The translations under genes were made by a program, and so were the position numbers. Source: Acidovorax sp. 69 (GTDB lineage: Bacteria; Pseudomonadota; Gammaproteobacteria; Burkholderiales; Burkholderiaceae_C). From it: a stretch of DNA of 64,000 nt. The notes beneath the pieces are model-generated. The model saw only the letters and a list, made by a program, of their open reading frames with translations. It did not search any database and was not told the origin of the DNA. Within the stretch, counting starts at the first letter, position 1; every line of letters starts with the position of its first letter. Location: contig NZ_PGEP01000001.1 in the NCBI RefSeq assembly GCF_002797445.1, forward strand, positions 867,001 through 931,000. Reading direction: 5' to 3'. Positions 17,977-25,761 of the stretch are shown one piece after another.

Positions 17977-18363
17977 ATGACTACCTCTCACGCTCTTTCG
18001 CTGTTTTCGCCATCCCGCGCCAGTGGCGCCGCTGTTGACACCGCCGGCACCGTCGCCCCAGGTACTGCGCTCAGCCTGGCTCCCAGCGCCGCCATGACAC
18101 TGCGCATCGCCGAAGGCCAGGCCTGGGTCACTCTGGGCAAGGGCCCGGGTGACAGCAGCGATGTGTTTTTGTGCGCAGGGCAGTCGCTCGTTGTGGCCGC
18201 AGGCCAAACGGTGGTGGTCGAGCCCCTGGGTGGCCGCCGCCTGCAGTACCGCTGGACGCGCGGCGATGCCGCCAGTGCCCGCCCCGCATCGTGGTGGCGC
18301 CGTGCGTCCTTTGGCAACGGGGCTCCCGCCCACGGCGCCTGGGGCGACGCCTGCTGCGCCTGA
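17977..18363 (+). CDS. DUF2917 domain-containing protein (paralogue)
   Basis: The 128-residue protein shares the DUF2917 layout with its neighbour: APGTALSLAPSAAMTLRIAE, GQAWVTLGKGPGDSSDVFLC, and AGQSLVVAAGQTVVVEPL. It lacks the long helical tail. I chose ATG 17977; an upstream in-frame ATG at 17896 would add 27 residues that run through the shared promoter motif. No strong ribosome-binding site is visible. Function is unknown. Confidence 0.75.
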   Translation: MTTSHALSLFSPSRASGAAVDTAGTVAPGTALSLAPSAAMTLRIAEGQAWVTLGKGPGDSSDVFLCAGQSLVVAAGQTVVVEPLGGRRLQYRWTRGDAASARPASWWRRASFGNGAPAHGAWGDACCA

Positions 18364-18415
18364 CCTGAACCGAAGGGGCTTGCCCCTCTCTGGAGAGGGT
18401 TATGAATGGGGCTTT

Positions 18416-18470
18416 AAAGAGCTGCTAGCGCTTGATCATCAAGCGCTAGTAGCTCTTTTTTTGATAGCAT
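18416..18470. repeat. dispersed palindromic repeat, copy C
   Basis: This is the most perfect copy. AAAGAGCTGCTAGCGCTTGA and TCAAGCGCTAGTAGCTCTTT pair around a very short loop, followed by TTTTGATAGC. It lies between convergent DUF2917 and TetR genes, a position suited to bidirectional termination. Confidence 0.92.
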
Positions 18471-18501
18471 CTGTGCCGGCAACACGTGCAGCGCAGGCGG
18501 C

Positions 18502-19125
18502 TCAACCTTCCGGGCCTTGGCATGGCGCTTCACCCAGCAGCCCGATCAACTGGGCCTGCAGCGTCGCCAGTATGTCATCCGACAACGCCGGCCGCGCCGC
18601 CGCAGTGGCGCGGGCCAGCACCAGCCCGCCGACCAGGGTGGCCAGCACTTGCATGGCGCGCGCCCGGTCTTGTGCCGGTAGGGAGGCGCTGCCCACCCCA
18701 GCGCTGCTGTCTGCCAGCAACTGCGCAAAACGCCCGATGTTGCGCTCGATGCCCTGGGCAAACACTTCCGACAGCTCGCCGCCAGCCCGCCCGGCGTCCA
18801 CCGCCAGCGCGGCCACCGGGCAGCCCGTGCCCGGCGAATCCCGGTGCTGGGGCGAGAGATAGCTCTGGATGCGCTCGCCCACAGTGGTGTTCGGCGTGGC
18901 GCCGTCCAGCGGGGCGATGGACCAGTCGAACGCCCGTGCACATGCCTCCTGCACCAGCGCGTCCTTGGAGGCAAAGTGCCGGTACAACCCACCATGTGTG
19001 AGCCCGGCATCGCGTGTGATGTCGGCCACGCCCACTCCGGTCAGCCCCCGCTCGCGGTACAGACGGGCTGCCGCGTCCAGGATGCCCTGCCGGTTTTCAG
19101 CGGCCTGTGCTTTGGATACCTTCAT
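18502..19125 (-). CDS. TetR/AcrR-family regulator
   Basis: The 207-residue protein has a TetR HTH at about residues 10-55: NRQGILDAAARLYRERGLTG, then DAGLTHGGLYRHFASKDAL. A C-terminal ligand domain of the AcrR type follows, with the GCPVAALAVDAGRAG segment. ATG 19125 has an AAGAGG site; longer in-frame starts lack one. It is divergent from a FabF-like gene, and a palindrome lies between them, so it probably represses both. The ligand is unknown; a fatty-acyl or lipophilic compound is plausible. Confidence 0.92.
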   Translation of the reverse strand: MKVSKAQAAENRQGILDAAARLYRERGLTGVGVADITRDAGLTHGGLYRHFASKDALVQEACARAFDWSIAPLDGATPNTTVGERIQSYLSPQHRDSPGTGCPVAALAVDAGRAGGELSEVFAQGIERNIGRFAQLLADSSAGVGSASLPAQDRARAMQVLATLVGGLVLARATAAARPALSDDILATLQAQLIGLLGEAPCQGPEG

Positions 19126-19170
19126 GTTGCCTCTTAATGATTGTGGTCGTACGCAAAATGCAGGCATACC

Positions 19171-19196
19171 TTTATGATGATGATTGCAATCATAAA
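19171..19196. promoter_or_regulatory. TetR operator candidate between tetR and fabF-like gene
   Basis: A perfect 14-bp palindrome ATGATTGCAATCAT (19180..19193) lies inside a longer inverted pair TTTATGAT/ATCATAAA. A related half-site (AATGATTG) sits near 19136, just before the TetR start. The placement between the divergent genes fits TetR repression. Confidence 0.65.
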
Positions 19197-19272
19197 GCTG
19201 CGGGGCATGTACCCCGCGCATCTCCGCAGTGCCCGGGTGCTGCGCTCTTTCTGTGTCTCAAGAGGTGAATCC

Positions 19273-19350
19273 ATGAAGATGATGAAGAACAACGGCCAAA
19301 GTGCCAAGCTGTGGCCTGGTGTGCGGGGTGACGAAGGGGTAGCCGCTTGA
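19273..19350 (+). CDS. short leader peptide ORF coupled to the fabF-like gene
   Basis: A 25-codon frame, starting MKMMKNNGQSAK and ending GDEGVAA, has a good AGAGGTG ribosome-binding site. Its TGA overlaps the next ATG as TGATG. The downstream gene has no convincing site of its own, so translation of this peptide probably feeds the synthase start. It is too short to assign to a family. Confidence 0.5.
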   Translation: MKMMKNNGQSAKLWPGVRGDEGVAA

Positions 19351-20624
19351 TGCGCCGCGTTGTGGTCACGGGCATGGGCCTGGTGTCGCCGCTGGGCTGT
19401 AGCGTGGAACTGGCCTGGCAGCGCCTGCTGGCCGGGCGCTCGGGCCTGTCGCGGCTGCCTGACGCCGTGACGGAAGGTATTGCTGCCAAGGTGGCTGGCC
19501 GGGTGCGGGATGTGGCGGAGGACCCCGAGGGCGGGTGGGATGTGGATGCCATCGTCTCTGGCAAGGACCAGCGCAAGATGGACCGCTTCATCCCCTTTGC
19601 GCTGGGCGCCGCGCAGCAGGCGCTGGCGCAGGCCGGCTGGCCGCCTGCCGATGAGCGTGCGCGCGAGCGCACGGCCACGGTGATCGCTTCGGGCATTGGC
19701 GGCTTTGGCGCGATTGCCGAGGCGGTGCGCACCACCGACACGCGCGGCCCGCAGCGCCTGTCGCCGTTCACGGTGCCATCGTTCCTCGTCAATCTGGCGG
19801 CAGGGCAGGTGTCGATCCGCCATGGCCTCAAGGGGCCGCTGGGGGCACCGGTCACCGCGTGCGCCGCCAGCGTGCAGGCGATTGGCGATGCCGCGCGCCT
19901 GATCCGCAGCGGCGAGGCTGATGTGGCCCTGTGCGGCGGTAGCGAGGCGGCCATTGACCGCGTGAGCCTGGGCGGTTTTGCGGCCGCCAAGGCGCTCGGC
20001 ACGGCGTTCAATGACACCCCCGAGCAGGCCTCGCGCCCGTTCGATGCGCAGCGCGACGGCTTTGTGATGGGCGAGGGCGCGGGCATGCTGGTGATCGAGG
20101 CGCTGGACCACGCCATCGCGCGCGGCGCCAAGCCACTGGCCGAGCTGGTGGGCTACGGCACGTCGGCCGACGCGTACCACATCACCTCGGGCCCCGAAGA
20201 CGGCGATGGCGCCGCCCGCAGCATGGAGGCCGCGCTGGCACAGGCGGGGCTCACGGCGCAAGAGGTGCAGCATCTGAACGCACACGCCACGTCCACCGGC
20301 GTGGGCGACCGGGGTGAGCTGGCCGCCATTCGCCGCGTTTTTGGCGCGGGTGGGCAGGTGGCCATCAGCTCCACCAAGGCCGCTACCGGCCATCTGCTGG
20401 GGGCGGCGGGCGCGGTGGCAGCGATCTTTACCACCTTGGCATTGCGCGACCAGGTGGTGCCCGGCACCCTGAACCTGCACACTCCCGATGTGTTGGCCGA
20501 GGGGCTCGACATGGTGGCGCTGCGCCCCCGACCGATGGCGCTCACGCACGCCATGCTCAACGGGTTTGGTTTTGGGGGCGTGAACGCCACGCTGATCCTG
20601 CGGCGCTGGCCCGAAGCCGCATGA
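19350..20624 (+). CDS. beta-ketoacyl-ACP synthase II (FabF-like)
   Basis: The 424-residue thiolase-fold enzyme has the Cys-His-His set: Cys171 in VTACAASVQAIGDA, His in LNAHATSTGVGD, and His in KAATGHLLGAAGA. It condenses malonyl-ACP with acyl-ACP. It is not in a fab cluster; instead it stands alone under a divergent TetR gene. This points to a dedicated acyl chain or stress-responsive lipid role rather than the housekeeping FabF. I use no gene symbol for that reason. Confidence 0.92.
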   Translation: MRRVVVTGMGLVSPLGCSVELAWQRLLAGRSGLSRLPDAVTEGIAAKVAGRVRDVAEDPEGGWDVDAIVSGKDQRKMDRFIPFALGAAQQALAQAGWPPADERARERTATVIASGIGGFGAIAEAVRTTDTRGPQRLSPFTVPSFLVNLAAGQVSIRHGLKGPLGAPVTACAASVQAIGDAARLIRSGEADVALCGGSEAAIDRVSLGGFAAAKALGTAFNDTPEQASRPFDAQRDGFVMGEGAGMLVIEALDHAIARGAKPLAELVGYGTSADAYHITSGPEDGDGAARSMEAALAQAGLTAQEVQHLNAHATSTGVGDRGELAAIRRVFGAGGQVAISSTKAATGHLLGAAGAVAAIFTTLALRDQVVPGTLNLHTPDVLAEGLDMVALRPRPMALTHAMLNGFGFGGVNATLILRRWPEAA

Positions 20625-20639
20625 TGGGCTGGCGCCTGT

Positions 20640-21038
20640 TCAGAGCACCAGTTCGCCGCGCACGACTTCAAATGCGGCGAGTGCTGCGTCCCCGTCCAGC
20701 TGCTCCATGCGGGCCAACGCATCCACATCTTCGACGGTGCTGAAGGCCAGGCTGAACCGATGAAAACGCCGCCCCGCCAGCGGGCCGTGGTGCAGCACCT
20801 CGATGTTGACGTGGCGAGCGTCGTTGCGGATGCGCTCGATGAGTTTGAGCACGGCCTTTTGCGGGCCCTCCAGCTGCTGGCAAAACCGCTGGCCGTCAAA
20901 AATCAGCAAGCCCGTGATGCCCAGCTCTGCGTTGACCTGGCGCGCGCGCCTGGCAATGTCGGCCACCACGCTCAAGGGTTGTTCGGGCGCCAGTGTGCTC
21001 ACGTAGAGGACTTCATACAAGGTTGCAACTATGTTCAT
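20640..21038 (-). CDS. BLUF-domain blue-light photoreceptor
   Basis: The 132-residue protein is a single BLUF domain. Tyr12, Asn36 and Gln54 are spaced exactly as Tyr21, Asn45 and Gln63 of AppA. Other BLUF features are GITGLLIFDGQRFCQQLEG and the RNDARHVNIEVLHHGPLAGRRF segment. It should bind FAD non-covalently and sense blue light. There is no fused output domain, so it must signal to a partner; a Crp/Fnr gene is divergent and a GGDEF cyclase lies 3.5 kb away. Confidence 0.93.
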   Translation of the reverse strand: MNIVATLYEVLYVSTLAPEQPLSVVADIARRARQVNAELGITGLLIFDGQRFCQQLEGPQKAVLKLIERIRNDARHVNIEVLHHGPLAGRRFHRFSLAFSTVEDVDALARMEQLDGDAALAAFEVVRGELVL

Positions 21039-21105
21039 AGATGCGGCCCACTGTAGAAGCTGCGCGGTCTGCGCACAATGTCAAAAGACGTAACGGCGAC
21101 GGGGC

Positions 21106-21145
21106 TGTAGCGCAGGCAAAAAATGCCGCGCTCAGAAGCGCTACA
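21106..21145. repeat. possible degenerate palindromic repeat upstream of crp/fnr gene
   Basis: TGTAGCG (21106..21112) and CGCTACA (21139..21145) are perfect 7-bp inverted arms resembling the inner arms of the dispersed repeat, but the outer arms are lost. It lies between the BLUF and Crp/Fnr genes. Confidence 0.35.
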
Positions 21146-21176
21146 CCCTTCGGCGGCTCCCTAGAATGGCGCCACC

Positions 21177-21932
21177 ATGACCGCCTCTTCCACGTTCCAC
21201 GCGTGCCCCCCGTCCTGTCACGACTGCCGTTTGCGAAAGACCGGCGCCTTCACGGCGGTGAAGCCCGAGGTGCTGGACTTCATCGAAGGGTTTCGCACCA
21301 ACACCATGGTGGTCGAGGCTGGCGGCGCGCTGGTGCGCGAGAACCAGACCAACGCCAAGCTGTTCACGCTGTATGCGGGCTGGGCGTTTCGCTACAAAAC
21401 GCTGAGCGATGGGCGCCGCCAGATTCTCAATTTTTTGCTGCCTGGCGACCTCGTGGGCCTGCAGCAGGAGTTTGGCGACGTCTCCACCCACGGCATCGAG
21501 GCGCTGACCGATTGTGCGCTGTGTGTGTTCCAGAACGACAGTCTGTGGGATCTGTTTCGCGCGCACCCGCGCCTGGGCTACGACATCACCTGGCTGTCGG
21601 CCCACGAAGAAGGCCATGTGGACGACAACCTGCTGACCACCGGCCGCCGCAACGCCACCGAGCGCGTGGCCATGCTGCTGATGCACCTGTACCGGCGGCT
21701 GGATCGCATCGGGCTGGTGGAGGACGGCTCGGTGGTGTTCCCGCTCAACCAGCAGCACATTGCCGATGCGCTGGGGCTGTCGTTGGTGCACACCAACAAG
21801 ACGCTGCGGCGCTTGTCGCTGCTGGGCCTGCACGAGCTGAAAGGCGGGCGGCTGCGGCTGCTGAACACGCGGGCACTGGCGCGCATTGCCGAGTACTACG
21901 ACACACCGCCGCGGCTGATGCCGCTGCTGTAA
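21177..21932 (+). CDS. Crp/Fnr-family transcriptional regulator
   Basis: The 251-residue protein has an N-terminal cyclic-nucleotide-binding fold (about residues 25-145; FTLYAGWAFRYKTLSDGRRQ) and a C-terminal HTH_Crp domain (FPLNQQHIADALGLSLVHTN, then KTLRRL). The N-terminus has Cys10, Cys14 and Cys17 (CPPSCHDC), with Cys113 and Cys116 later. This is reminiscent of, but not identical to, FNR cysteine spacing. Oxygen or redox sensing is possible but unproven. It is divergent from the BLUF gene. Confidence 0.92.
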   Translation: MTASSTFHACPPSCHDCRLRKTGAFTAVKPEVLDFIEGFRTNTMVVEAGGALVRENQTNAKLFTLYAGWAFRYKTLSDGRRQILNFLLPGDLVGLQQEFGDVSTHGIEALTDCALCVFQNDSLWDLFRAHPRLGYDITWLSAHEEGHVDDNLLTTGRRNATERVAMLLMHLYRRLDRIGLVEDGSVVFPLNQQHIADALGLSLVHTNKTLRRLSLLGLHELKGGRLRLLNTRALARIAEYYDTPPRLMPLL

Positions 21933-21959
21933 ATGGCCTGTGGTGGAAAAAATTGGATG

Positions 21960-22013
21960 AAAATGGCCTGTAGCGCTTATTGCATAAGCGCTGGTAGCTA
22001 TTGTTTGAGTAGC
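21960..22013. repeat. dispersed palindromic repeat, copy D
   Basis: AAAATGGCCTGTAGCGCTTA, loop TTGC, ATAAGCGCTGGTAGCTATTG then TTTGAGTAGC. It lies between the Crp/Fnr gene and glmU, 27 bp past the regulator stop. Confidence 0.88.
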
Positions 22014-22098
22014 GTTTTGTGGTGGGTGGGCTGCAGCCGATAATCCACGCCATGCCCGTGCGCCGGGCCTTGGCGGCGCGCACAACCCCATTTGTTTC

Positions 22099-23529
22099 AT
22101 GACCCCACTCGACATCCTCATCATGGCGGCCGGCAAAGGCACGCGCATGAAAAGCCGCATCCCCAAAGTGCTGCAGCGCCTGGCCGGGCGCCCGCTGCTG
22201 CACCATGTGCTCGACCAGGCCGCGCACCTTCAGGCGCGCAGCGCCATCGTCATCACCGGCCACGGCGCTACAGAAGTAGAAGCGGCTACCGCAGGTGCAG
22301 CAAGCGCTGGAGGCACTTTTGATCTGAAATTCGTGCGCCAGGAGCCTCAGCTGGGCACCGGACACGCCGTGCAGCAGGCCGTGCCGCTCCTGCGCGATGA
22401 CGGCACGGTGGTGGTGCTGTCGGGCGACGTGCCGCTGACGCAGGCCGACACGCTGCGCGCGCTGGTGGATGCCGGTGGTGCGGAGTGCCTGGCGTTGCTC
22501 ACCGTCACGCTGCCCGATCCCACCGGCTACGGCCGCATCGTGCGCAATGCCGAGGGCGCCGTGCAAGGCATCGTCGAACACAAGGACGCCAGCGAGGCCC
22601 AGCGCAGCATCACCGAGGTGTACAGCGGCATCATGGCTGTGCCCGCGCGGCGGCTCACGCCGTGGCTGGCGCGGCTGACCAATACCAACGCCCAGGGCGA
22701 GTACTACCTCACCGACATCGTCGCCATGGCCGTGGCCGACGGCGTGCCCGTGGTGGCGCACCGCATCAGCGATGCGCTGCAGGTGGCGGGCGTGAACAGC
22801 CCGCTGCAACTGGCCGAGCTGGAGCGCGCGCACCAATTGCGCCAAGCCCGCGCACTGATGGAGCAGGGCGTGCGCCTGGCCGACCCGGCACGGTTCGATG
22901 TGCGCGACGACGCCCGCACCGGCTTGCGCGGCGCGCTGGTGTGTGCGCAAGACGTCGAGATCGACGTGAACTGCGTCTTCACTGGCCGCGTGGAGCTGGG
23001 TGAGGGCGTGACCATTGGCGCGCACTGCTGCATCGCCAACGCGACCATTGCGGCGGGCGCGGTAATCCATCCTTACACCCACATCGATGGCGAGAAGCTG
23101 GGCGCCACGGTGGGCGAGGGCGCCCTCATCGGCCCCTTTGCCCGCCTGCGCCCCGGCGCCCAACTGGGCCGCGAGGTGCACATCGGCAACTTCGTGGAAG
23201 TGAAAAACAGCACGCTGGCCGATGGCGCCAAAGCCAACCACCTGGCCTACCTGGGCGACGCCACCGTGGGTGAGCGCGTGAACTACGGCGCGGGCAGCAT
23301 CACCGCCAACTACGACGGCGCCAACAAGCACCGCACCGTGATCGAGGCCGATGTGCATGTGGGCAGCAACTGCGTGCTGGTGGCGCCCGTCACCATCGGC
23401 GCGGGTGGCACGGTGGGCGGTGGCAGCACCATCACCAAGAGCACGGCGCCGGGCGCATTGAGCGTGGCGCGGGGTAAGCAGATCAGCATTGCGAACTGGG
23501 CCCGGCCCGCCAAACAAGCCAAGCCATGA
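22099..23529 (+). CDS. glmU: bifunctional UDP-GlcNAc pyrophosphorylase / GlcN-1-P acetyltransferase
   Basis: The 476-residue enzyme makes UDP-GlcNAc for peptidoglycan and LPS. The N-terminal uridylyltransferase has LIMAAGKGTRMKSRIPKVL, PQLGTGHAV and VLSGDVPLT. The C-terminal left-handed beta-helix acetyltransferase has RPGAQLGREVHIGNFVEVK, KANHLAYLGDA and NYGAGSITANYDG. A short loop near residues 65-78 looks inserted and coincides with a half-copy of the dispersed repeat. Its last four bases overlap a histidine kinase gene. glmS lies 3 kb downstream. Confidence 0.97.
   Translation: MTPLDILIMAAGKGTRMKSRIPKVLQRLAGRPLLHHVLDQAAHLQARSAIVITGHGATEVEAATAGAASAGGTFDLKFVRQEPQLGTGHAVQQAVPLLRDDGTVVVLSGDVPLTQADTLRALVDAGGAECLALLTVTLPDPTGYGRIVRNAEGAVQGIVEHKDASEAQRSITEVYSGIMAVPARRLTPWLARLTNTNAQGEYYLTDIVAMAVADGVPVVAHRISDALQVAGVNSPLQLAELERAHQLRQARALMEQGVRLADPARFDVRDDARTGLRGALVCAQDVEIDVNCVFTGRVELGEGVTIGAHCCIANATIAAGAVIHPYTHIDGEKLGATVGEGALIGPFARLRPGAQLGREVHIGNFVEVKNSTLADGAKANHLAYLGDATVGERVNYGAGSITANYDGANKHRTVIEADVHVGSNCVLVAPVTIGAGGTVGGGSTITKSTAPGALSVARGKQISIANWARPAKQAKP
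22300..22330. repeat. half-copy of the palindromic repeat inside glmU
   Basis: CAAGCGCTGGAGGCACTTTT followed by GATCTGAAAT closely resembles the right arm of copy E (AAGCGCTACAGGCACTTTTG). It is read in frame in glmU as ASAGGTFDLK. Only one arm is clear. Confidence 0.5.
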
Positions 23530-24320
23530 ATGCGCCCGCCGCCAACGCCGAACACGAGTTGCAGTTACTGCGCGCCGAGCTGGCCCGCAGCCAGCAGCAA
23601 GTGGCCGACATGGCTGCCGCGCAGGAGGAGTTTCTGCGCGCGGTGTCGCACGACCTGCGCGCGCCGCTGCGGCATGTCACGTCGTACGGCACGCTGGTGC
23701 GCGAGGTGCTGGGCGACCTGCCGCCCGAGGTGTTGCAGGGCGCCGAGGTGCAGGAGGCGCTGGGTTTTCTGGCCACCATGGACCAGTCGGCACGCCGCAT
23801 GGGGCTGATGATTGATGGCTTGCAAGCCCTGGTGCATGTGGGGCGTGCGCCGCTCCGGGTGCACGCAGTGCCATTGGGCGCGGCAGTAGCTGAAGCGCGT
23901 GCTGCCGTGGCGAGGCTGGAAGCGGGCCGTGCCGTCGAATGGTGCCTGGGCGCTGATTTGCCCACGCTGCACGCCGACCCCACGCTGCTGCAGGAACTGC
24001 TGGTGCAACTGCTGGGCAATGCGATCAAGTTCTCGCGCCCCGTGGCGCAGCCCTGCATTTCTGTGCAAGCCGATGTGGCGCCTGCGGGTTACCTGGCCTT
24101 CAAGGTGCAGGACAACGGCGTGGGATTTGACCCGGCGCGGGCGGGTGCCTTGTTCGGCGTGTTCCAGCGCCTGCACCGCGAGACCGAGTTTGAGGGGGTG
24201 GGAACAGGGCTGGCACTGTGCCGCGCGATTGCGCAGCGGCATGGTGGTGAGATCACCGCGTCGGCGTTGCCGGGCGGCGGTTGCACAGTGCGTGTGCAAT
24301 GGCCTGTGCAGCGGTCGTAG
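23526..24320 (+). CDS. soluble sensor histidine kinase
   Basis: The 264-residue protein has a short coiled-coil N-terminus and an H-box with His42 (AVSHDLRAPLRHVTSYG). An HATPase_c domain follows: N box in LVQLLGNAIKFS, G1 box VQDNGVGFD, and G2 box GVGTGLALCRAIAQRHGG. It resembles the bacteriophytochrome-type HisKA/HATPase module (LFGVFQRLHRETEFEG) without the photosensory part. It has no transmembrane helix. It overlaps glmU by four bases, with no response regulator adjacent. Confidence 0.92.
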   Translation: MNAPAANAEHELQLLRAELARSQQQVADMAAAQEEFLRAVSHDLRAPLRHVTSYGTLVREVLGDLPPEVLQGAEVQEALGFLATMDQSARRMGLMIDGLQALVHVGRAPLRVHAVPLGAAVAEARAAVARLEAGRAVEWCLGADLPTLHADPTLLQELLVQLLGNAIKFSRPVAQPCISVQADVAPAGYLAFKVQDNGVGFDPARAGALFGVFQRLHRETEFEGVGTGLALCRAIAQRHGGEITASALPGGGCTVRVQWPVQRS

Positions 24321-24432
24321 TCCGACCCCGGGTCTTCCGCGATTCATCGGCGCGCGCCAGGCTTCTTCGCCTTGCCATCCGCCATTCGCCAGCGGCAGGT
24401 GCGTTTCTGTCGCGCCGTCAGGCGGTTTCGCC

Positions 24433-25485
24433 TTACACCACAGGCGCCAGCTCGCGCTCTATGTGTCCCGCCACCTGGTTGCGTCCACCGTGTTTGGCGG
24501 CGTACAAAGCCGCGTCCGCCGCGTCAATCCAGGCGCGCAGGTTGTTGTGGCGGTGGTCGGCAGGCGCCACGCCAATGCTGCTGGTGATGCGCAGATCGGG
24601 CAGGCTGCGCAGGCGCACGCCTTCGGTTTGTTCGCGAATGCGGTGGGCAATGGCCAGCGCGTCCTTGGCCAACATGCCGGGCAGCACGATGGCAAATTCG
24701 TCGCCGCCGTAGCGGCCCGCGCAGTCGCCCGCGCGCACGTTGCCGCGCACCACGTGCGCCAGCGCGCGGATCACTTCGTCGCCCACGGTGTGGCCGTGGG
24801 TGTCGTTGATCTCCTTGAAGTGGTCAATGTCCAGCATCAGCATGCAGGCGGGCTCGTCGGTGGTGTGGTGGCGGCGCAGTGTGGCCTCGGCCTGCTCTTG
24901 CCAATGGCCACGCCCGAACAGGCCGGTGAGCGCGTCCACACGCCGCAATTCATCCAGCATCTGGTTCTGCTGTGCGGTTTTGCGAATGAGCTGGTAGCTG
25001 ACCACGCTGACGGACAGGGTGTGCAGCACCATCACCGGCAAGCACGCCACCATGACGCGCATAGAGGTCTCTGGTGCCCAGTGCAGGCCCGCCAGCGCTG
25101 CGCCCACCAGCCCCCCGGCGAGCATCGCAGGCACCGAGCGCGCCCACAGCCCGCGGACGCCGGTGGTGATCTTGTCCACCATGGTGAGCGTCAGCAGCAG
25201 CACGCTGGGCAGCAGGTTGAAGTGGATCAGGGGCACAAAACTGGCGGCCATGGCCGAGTCGATGAGCAAATTGCGCGTTTCAGCGCGGTACGGGTCGGCA
25301 CTGCGCCGTGTGATCAGGTAGGCCACATGGGGCCACACAAAGGCGGGCAGCACCATGGCCAACCATGCGTAGATGCTGGCCTGGCGCTCCCACAGCACCA
25401 TGCCGACGACCATGCCGCCCAGCCCCATGCCCAGAATGCGCAGGGGGTAGATACGGCGGGGCATCTGGCGGCGGGGTGTGGGCAT
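24433..25485 (-). CDS. diguanylate cyclase with N-terminal MASE2 membrane domain
   Basis: The 350-residue protein has several transmembrane helices in its first ~170 residues in the MASE2 pattern. A full GGDEF domain follows: DALTGLFGRGHWQ, MLDIDHFKEINDTHGHTVGD and the active site GRYGGDEFAIVL. An inhibitory I-site RAGD lies five residues before GGDEF. It should make cyclic-di-GMP from GTP and be product-inhibited. It is convergent with the histidine kinase gene. Confidence 0.94.
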   Translation of the reverse strand: MPTPRRQMPRRIYPLRILGMGLGGMVVGMVLWERQASIYAWLAMVLPAFVWPHVAYLITRRSADPYRAETRNLLIDSAMAASFVPLIHFNLLPSVLLLTLTMVDKITTGVRGLWARSVPAMLAGGLVGAALAGLHWAPETSMRVMVACLPVMVLHTLSVSVVSYQLIRKTAQQNQMLDELRRVDALTGLFGRGHWQEQAEATLRRHHTTDEPACMLMLDIDHFKEINDTHGHTVGDEVIRALAHVVRGNVRAGDCAGRYGGDEFAIVLPGMLAKDALAIAHRIREQTEGVRLRSLPDLRITSSIGVAPADHRHNNLRAWIDAADAALYAAKHGGRNQVAGHIERELAPVV

Positions 25486-25700
25486 GAATGGCGAAGGGTT
25501 GTGTTGCTCGGTGCGATCGGCAGGCGCCCGATGTCCGGTTGATTTGAGGGATGGTGGCGCGGGAGCTTACATGCCGCCGCCGCGCGCTGCCAGCGGCAAA
25601 TGACCAGATGCGATCACGTCCGCCGTGCCAGCGGACGCGGGCACGGTGTTGCGACCGTGGGCGTGTGGGGCAGTGGGAGGTGCGATTTGCTCCATTGAAT

Positions 25701-25761
25701 TATCAAAAATCATAGCTGCCTGCGCTTATGCAATAAGCGCTACAGGCACTTTTGTATCAAA
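25701..25761. repeat. dispersed palindromic repeat, copy E (overlaps lrp 3' end)
   Basis: CATAGCTGCCTGCGCTTATG and CAATAAGCGCTACAGGCACT, flanked by TATCAAAAAT and TTTTGTATCAAA. The last eleven codons and the stop of the Lrp-family gene lie inside it. T runs on both strands would allow termination in either direction. Confidence 0.9.

Noticed and set aside
21177..21932. Calling the Crp/Fnr regulator a true oxygen-sensing FNR
   Set aside because: Cysteine spacing differs from FNR, so only a possible cofactor role is noted.
21041..21973. Longer plus-strand frame overlapping the Crp/Fnr gene
   Set aside because: The Crp/Fnr domains are in the other frame (21177..21932); this frame is Arg/Ala/Gly-rich shadow sequence.
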